Made by a program: the position numbers and the translations under genes. Shown here in pieces: positions 11,215 to 12,591 of a DNA stretch of 12,591 bases. Within the stretch, counting starts at the first letter, position 1, and each line of letters opens with the position of its first letter. Origin of the DNA: an uncultured Clostridia bacterium (GTDB lineage: Bacteria; Bacillota; Clostridia; Christensenellales; UBA1242); assembly GCA_934754445.1 (NCBI GenBank), contig CAKVHZ010000025.1, forward strand, positions 1 through 12,591, written 5' to 3'. A model generated the notes under the pieces. That model searched no databases. It was given only the letters and a program-made list of their open reading frames with translations, and was not told where the DNA came from.

Positions 11215-12591
11215 TTAAGCGGTTACTGTTACGCCATCAACCATTAATGTAACCGATTTATTAAAGTTCGTTGCATTATTTAAATAATTTTTAGTTGCTG
11301 ATGTATTATATACAATAAATTTACTACTTAATTTTAATGTGCTACCAGTATAATTGTTGCTAAAAGTATAACTAAACATAGAAGATTTTTGACAACTATT
11401 ACTAACAACAAAATTTGTCAAATCTAATTCTGTTAATTTGTTACAAGCAAAAAACATTGAACTCATATCTGACACTTTAGAAGTATCAAAACTACTTAAA
11501 TTTAAACTTTCTAGAGAATTACAGCTATTAAACATATAACTCATATTTTTTACCTTACTTGTGTTAAATTTAGATACATTTAAACTTTTTAGACTTCTAC
11601 ACTCATCAAACATATAACTCATATCGGTTACGTTACTTGTATCTAATCCACTTAAATCTAAAGTTTTATTTGCACAAGAAAATGATTTAAACATATAACT
11701 CATGTCCGTTACTTTACTTGTATCAAGACCAGTTAAAGTTAATGAGCCAATATTTGTAGTCTTGAACATATAACTCATATTAGTTACATTACCTGTATCA
11801 AATCCACTTAAATCTAAACTAGTAAGACTGGTACAACGTTGAAACATTTTTGACATATTTGTAACTTTACTTGTATTAAAATTATTGCCAAAATTAATTG
11901 TTTCTAACGACATATTTTTTGTTGTTCCTTGACCATCAGCACCAAACATTAGATCCATACCAGTTACATTGCTCGTGTTAAAACTACTTAAGTCTAAACT
12001 TTTTAGTGCAACACAATTTTCAAACATTGCGCTCATATTAGTTACATTACTAGTATTAAATTTGCTTAAATCCAAACTAGTTAGTTGATAGCAACCGCTA
12101 AACATAGAACTCATACTAGTCATTTTTGATGTATCAAAGTTAGATAAATCCAAACTAGTTAGTTTCCAGTGACTAAAAGCGAAATAACTAGGTGCTACAA
12201 TTTTATTATCACTAGCAAAAGCAATTTCTGTATCACTTTTTTTGTAAATTTTTATTAGTCCTTTGCTATCTGCATCTAACTTGGCATCCAAACCAGATGT
12301 TAGGTCTGCATTTAAACTATAGCCACTAGGAACATCTTTTGTATAATAAAAACCATTACTTGTTAATTTAGACCAGTTTGTAACTACACTTTTTATATCA
12401 TTTAGTGTTGGTAAGTTTGCCGTAGGTTCTGGTGTCATATCATCAATTAAAATATGATAAGCACTTTTTGATGTATCTGTTGCGTTGTATTTTTCTAGAT
12501 TTGTTTTTTGAACTGCATATACCTTTACACTTACTGTTGTTTTTACTCCTCGTCTTGTTTCATCTGTTGGCACTTGTTTTGATATATTAAA
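11215..12591 (-). CDS. BspA-like (DUF285) leucine-rich repeat surface protein, 5' end outside the window
   Basis: The reading frame stays open to the window edge, so the N-terminus (and any signal peptide) is missing; 458 codons are visible. A GTG at 12571-12573 is in frame but the codons before it (FNISKQ) are also open, so it is not a credible start. The central part is an array of about ten DUF285 repeats with the core pattern LTSLDLS-F-TS-VT-MS-MF--C. This is the repeat type of BspA-like proteins of gut and oral bacteria, where it occurs in secreted or surface proteins that bind host proteins or other cells. The last 46 or so residues form a beta-rich end (KSVTLMVDGVTVTA) with no LPXTG motif or membrane anchor, so attachment must lie in the missing N-terminus or be indirect. 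Confidence 0.88.
   Translation of the reverse strand, partial: FNISKQVPTDETRRGVKTTVSVKVYAVQKTNLEKYNATDTSKSAYHILIDDMTPEPTANLPTLNDIKSVVTNWSKLTSNGFYYTKDVPSGYSLNADLTSGLDAKLDADSKGLIKIYKKSDTEIAFASDNKIVAPSYFAFSHWKLTSLDLSNFDTSKMTSMSSMFSGCYQLTSLDLSKFNTSNVTNMSAMFENCVALKSLDLSSFNTSNVTGMDLMFGADGQGTTKNMSLETINFGNNFNTSKVTNMSKMFQRCTSLTSLDLSGFDTGNVTNMSYMFKTTNIGSLTLTGLDTSKVTDMSYMFKSFSCANKTLDLSGLDTSNVTDMSYMFDECRSLKSLNVSKFNTSKVKNMSYMFNSCNSLESLNLSSFDTSKVSDMSSMFFACNKLTELDLTNFVVSNSCQKSSMFSYTFSNNYTGSTLKLSSKFIVYNTSATKNYLNNATNFNKSVTLMVDGVTVTA
11360..12160 (-). repeat. Tandem DUF285 repeats within the BspA-like gene
   Basis: About ten coding repeats, basic period 26 residues (78 bp), each ending in an MSxMF box, usually followed by xxC. 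Units 1 and 2 are near-perfect; units 3, 5 and 6 lose the MF-xxC cysteine (MFGAD, MFKTT, MFKSF), and unit 3 carries an insertion before the next repeat. The last unit (KSSMFSYT) is degenerate. Confidence 0.85.

Noticed and set aside
1..12591. Mollicute genetic code (TGA read as Trp)
   Set aside because: Trp codons inspected are TGG, and all genes are full length without in-frame TGA. None of the complete main genes ends in TGA (they use TAA or TAG), but the sample is too small to conclude anything about recoding.
1..12591. CRISPR arrays, tRNA or rRNA genes, insertion sequences, phage genes, toxin-antitoxin or defence systems
   Set aside because: None was seen: no regularly spaced direct repeats apart from protein-coding DUF285 units, no tRNA-like cloverleaf, and no transposase or integrase.

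Overview
This window comes from a strongly AT-rich, low-GC Gram-positive bacterium. The evidence is the rpmG-secE-nusG-rplK-rplA gene order, AGGAG-type ribosome binding sites, consensus sigma-A promoters and hairpin-plus-U terminators. A CwlD-like amidase and a BspA-like surface protein suggest an anaerobic, possibly spore-forming, gut Clostridia-like lineage, but the species cannot be named from this stretch. TGG encodes Trp and there are no in-frame TGA codons, so this is not the Mycoplasma code.

Layout, left to right. Positions 1-238 hold no gene, only a promoter pointing out of the window and a small GC-richer palindromic patch. Next, on the minus strand, comes tyrS (239-1465). Its 106-nt leader is the most striking element: a consensus promoter, a 12-codon ORF starting at the predicted +1 and containing five consecutive Tyr codons, then mutually exclusive antiterminator and terminator hairpins. 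This reads as ribosome-mediated (trp-leader-like) attenuation of tyrosyl-tRNA synthetase, where a T-box would be expected in this phylum. Divergent genes follow: a PflX-type radical SAM protein (minus) and a short-chain dehydrogenase (plus). Then come a YitT-family membrane protein (minus) and the ribosomal/transcription operon rpmG-secE-nusG-small ORF-rplK-rplA (minus, 4789-7099). A matching hairpin motif, probably an L1 autoregulatory site, sits before both rplK and rplA.

Upstream of that operon is a 524-residue membrane-anchored DUF4097-type beta-repeat protein (minus). It is divergent from a CwlD-like N-acetylmuramoyl-L-alanine amidase (plus). The right end holds a Big_2-domain lipoprotein and thymidine kinase (both minus, probably one unit), and a BspA-like (DUF285) repeat protein cut off by the window edge.

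The genes are mainly housekeeping (tRNA charging, ribosome assembly, protein export, thymidine salvage) mixed with cell-envelope proteins. A recurring feature is very short 5' UTRs. Three units (the tyrS leader peptide, the radical SAM gene and the SDR gene) have a -10 hexamer exactly 6 nt before an ATG with no Shine-Dalgarno sequence, which predicts leaderless mRNAs.
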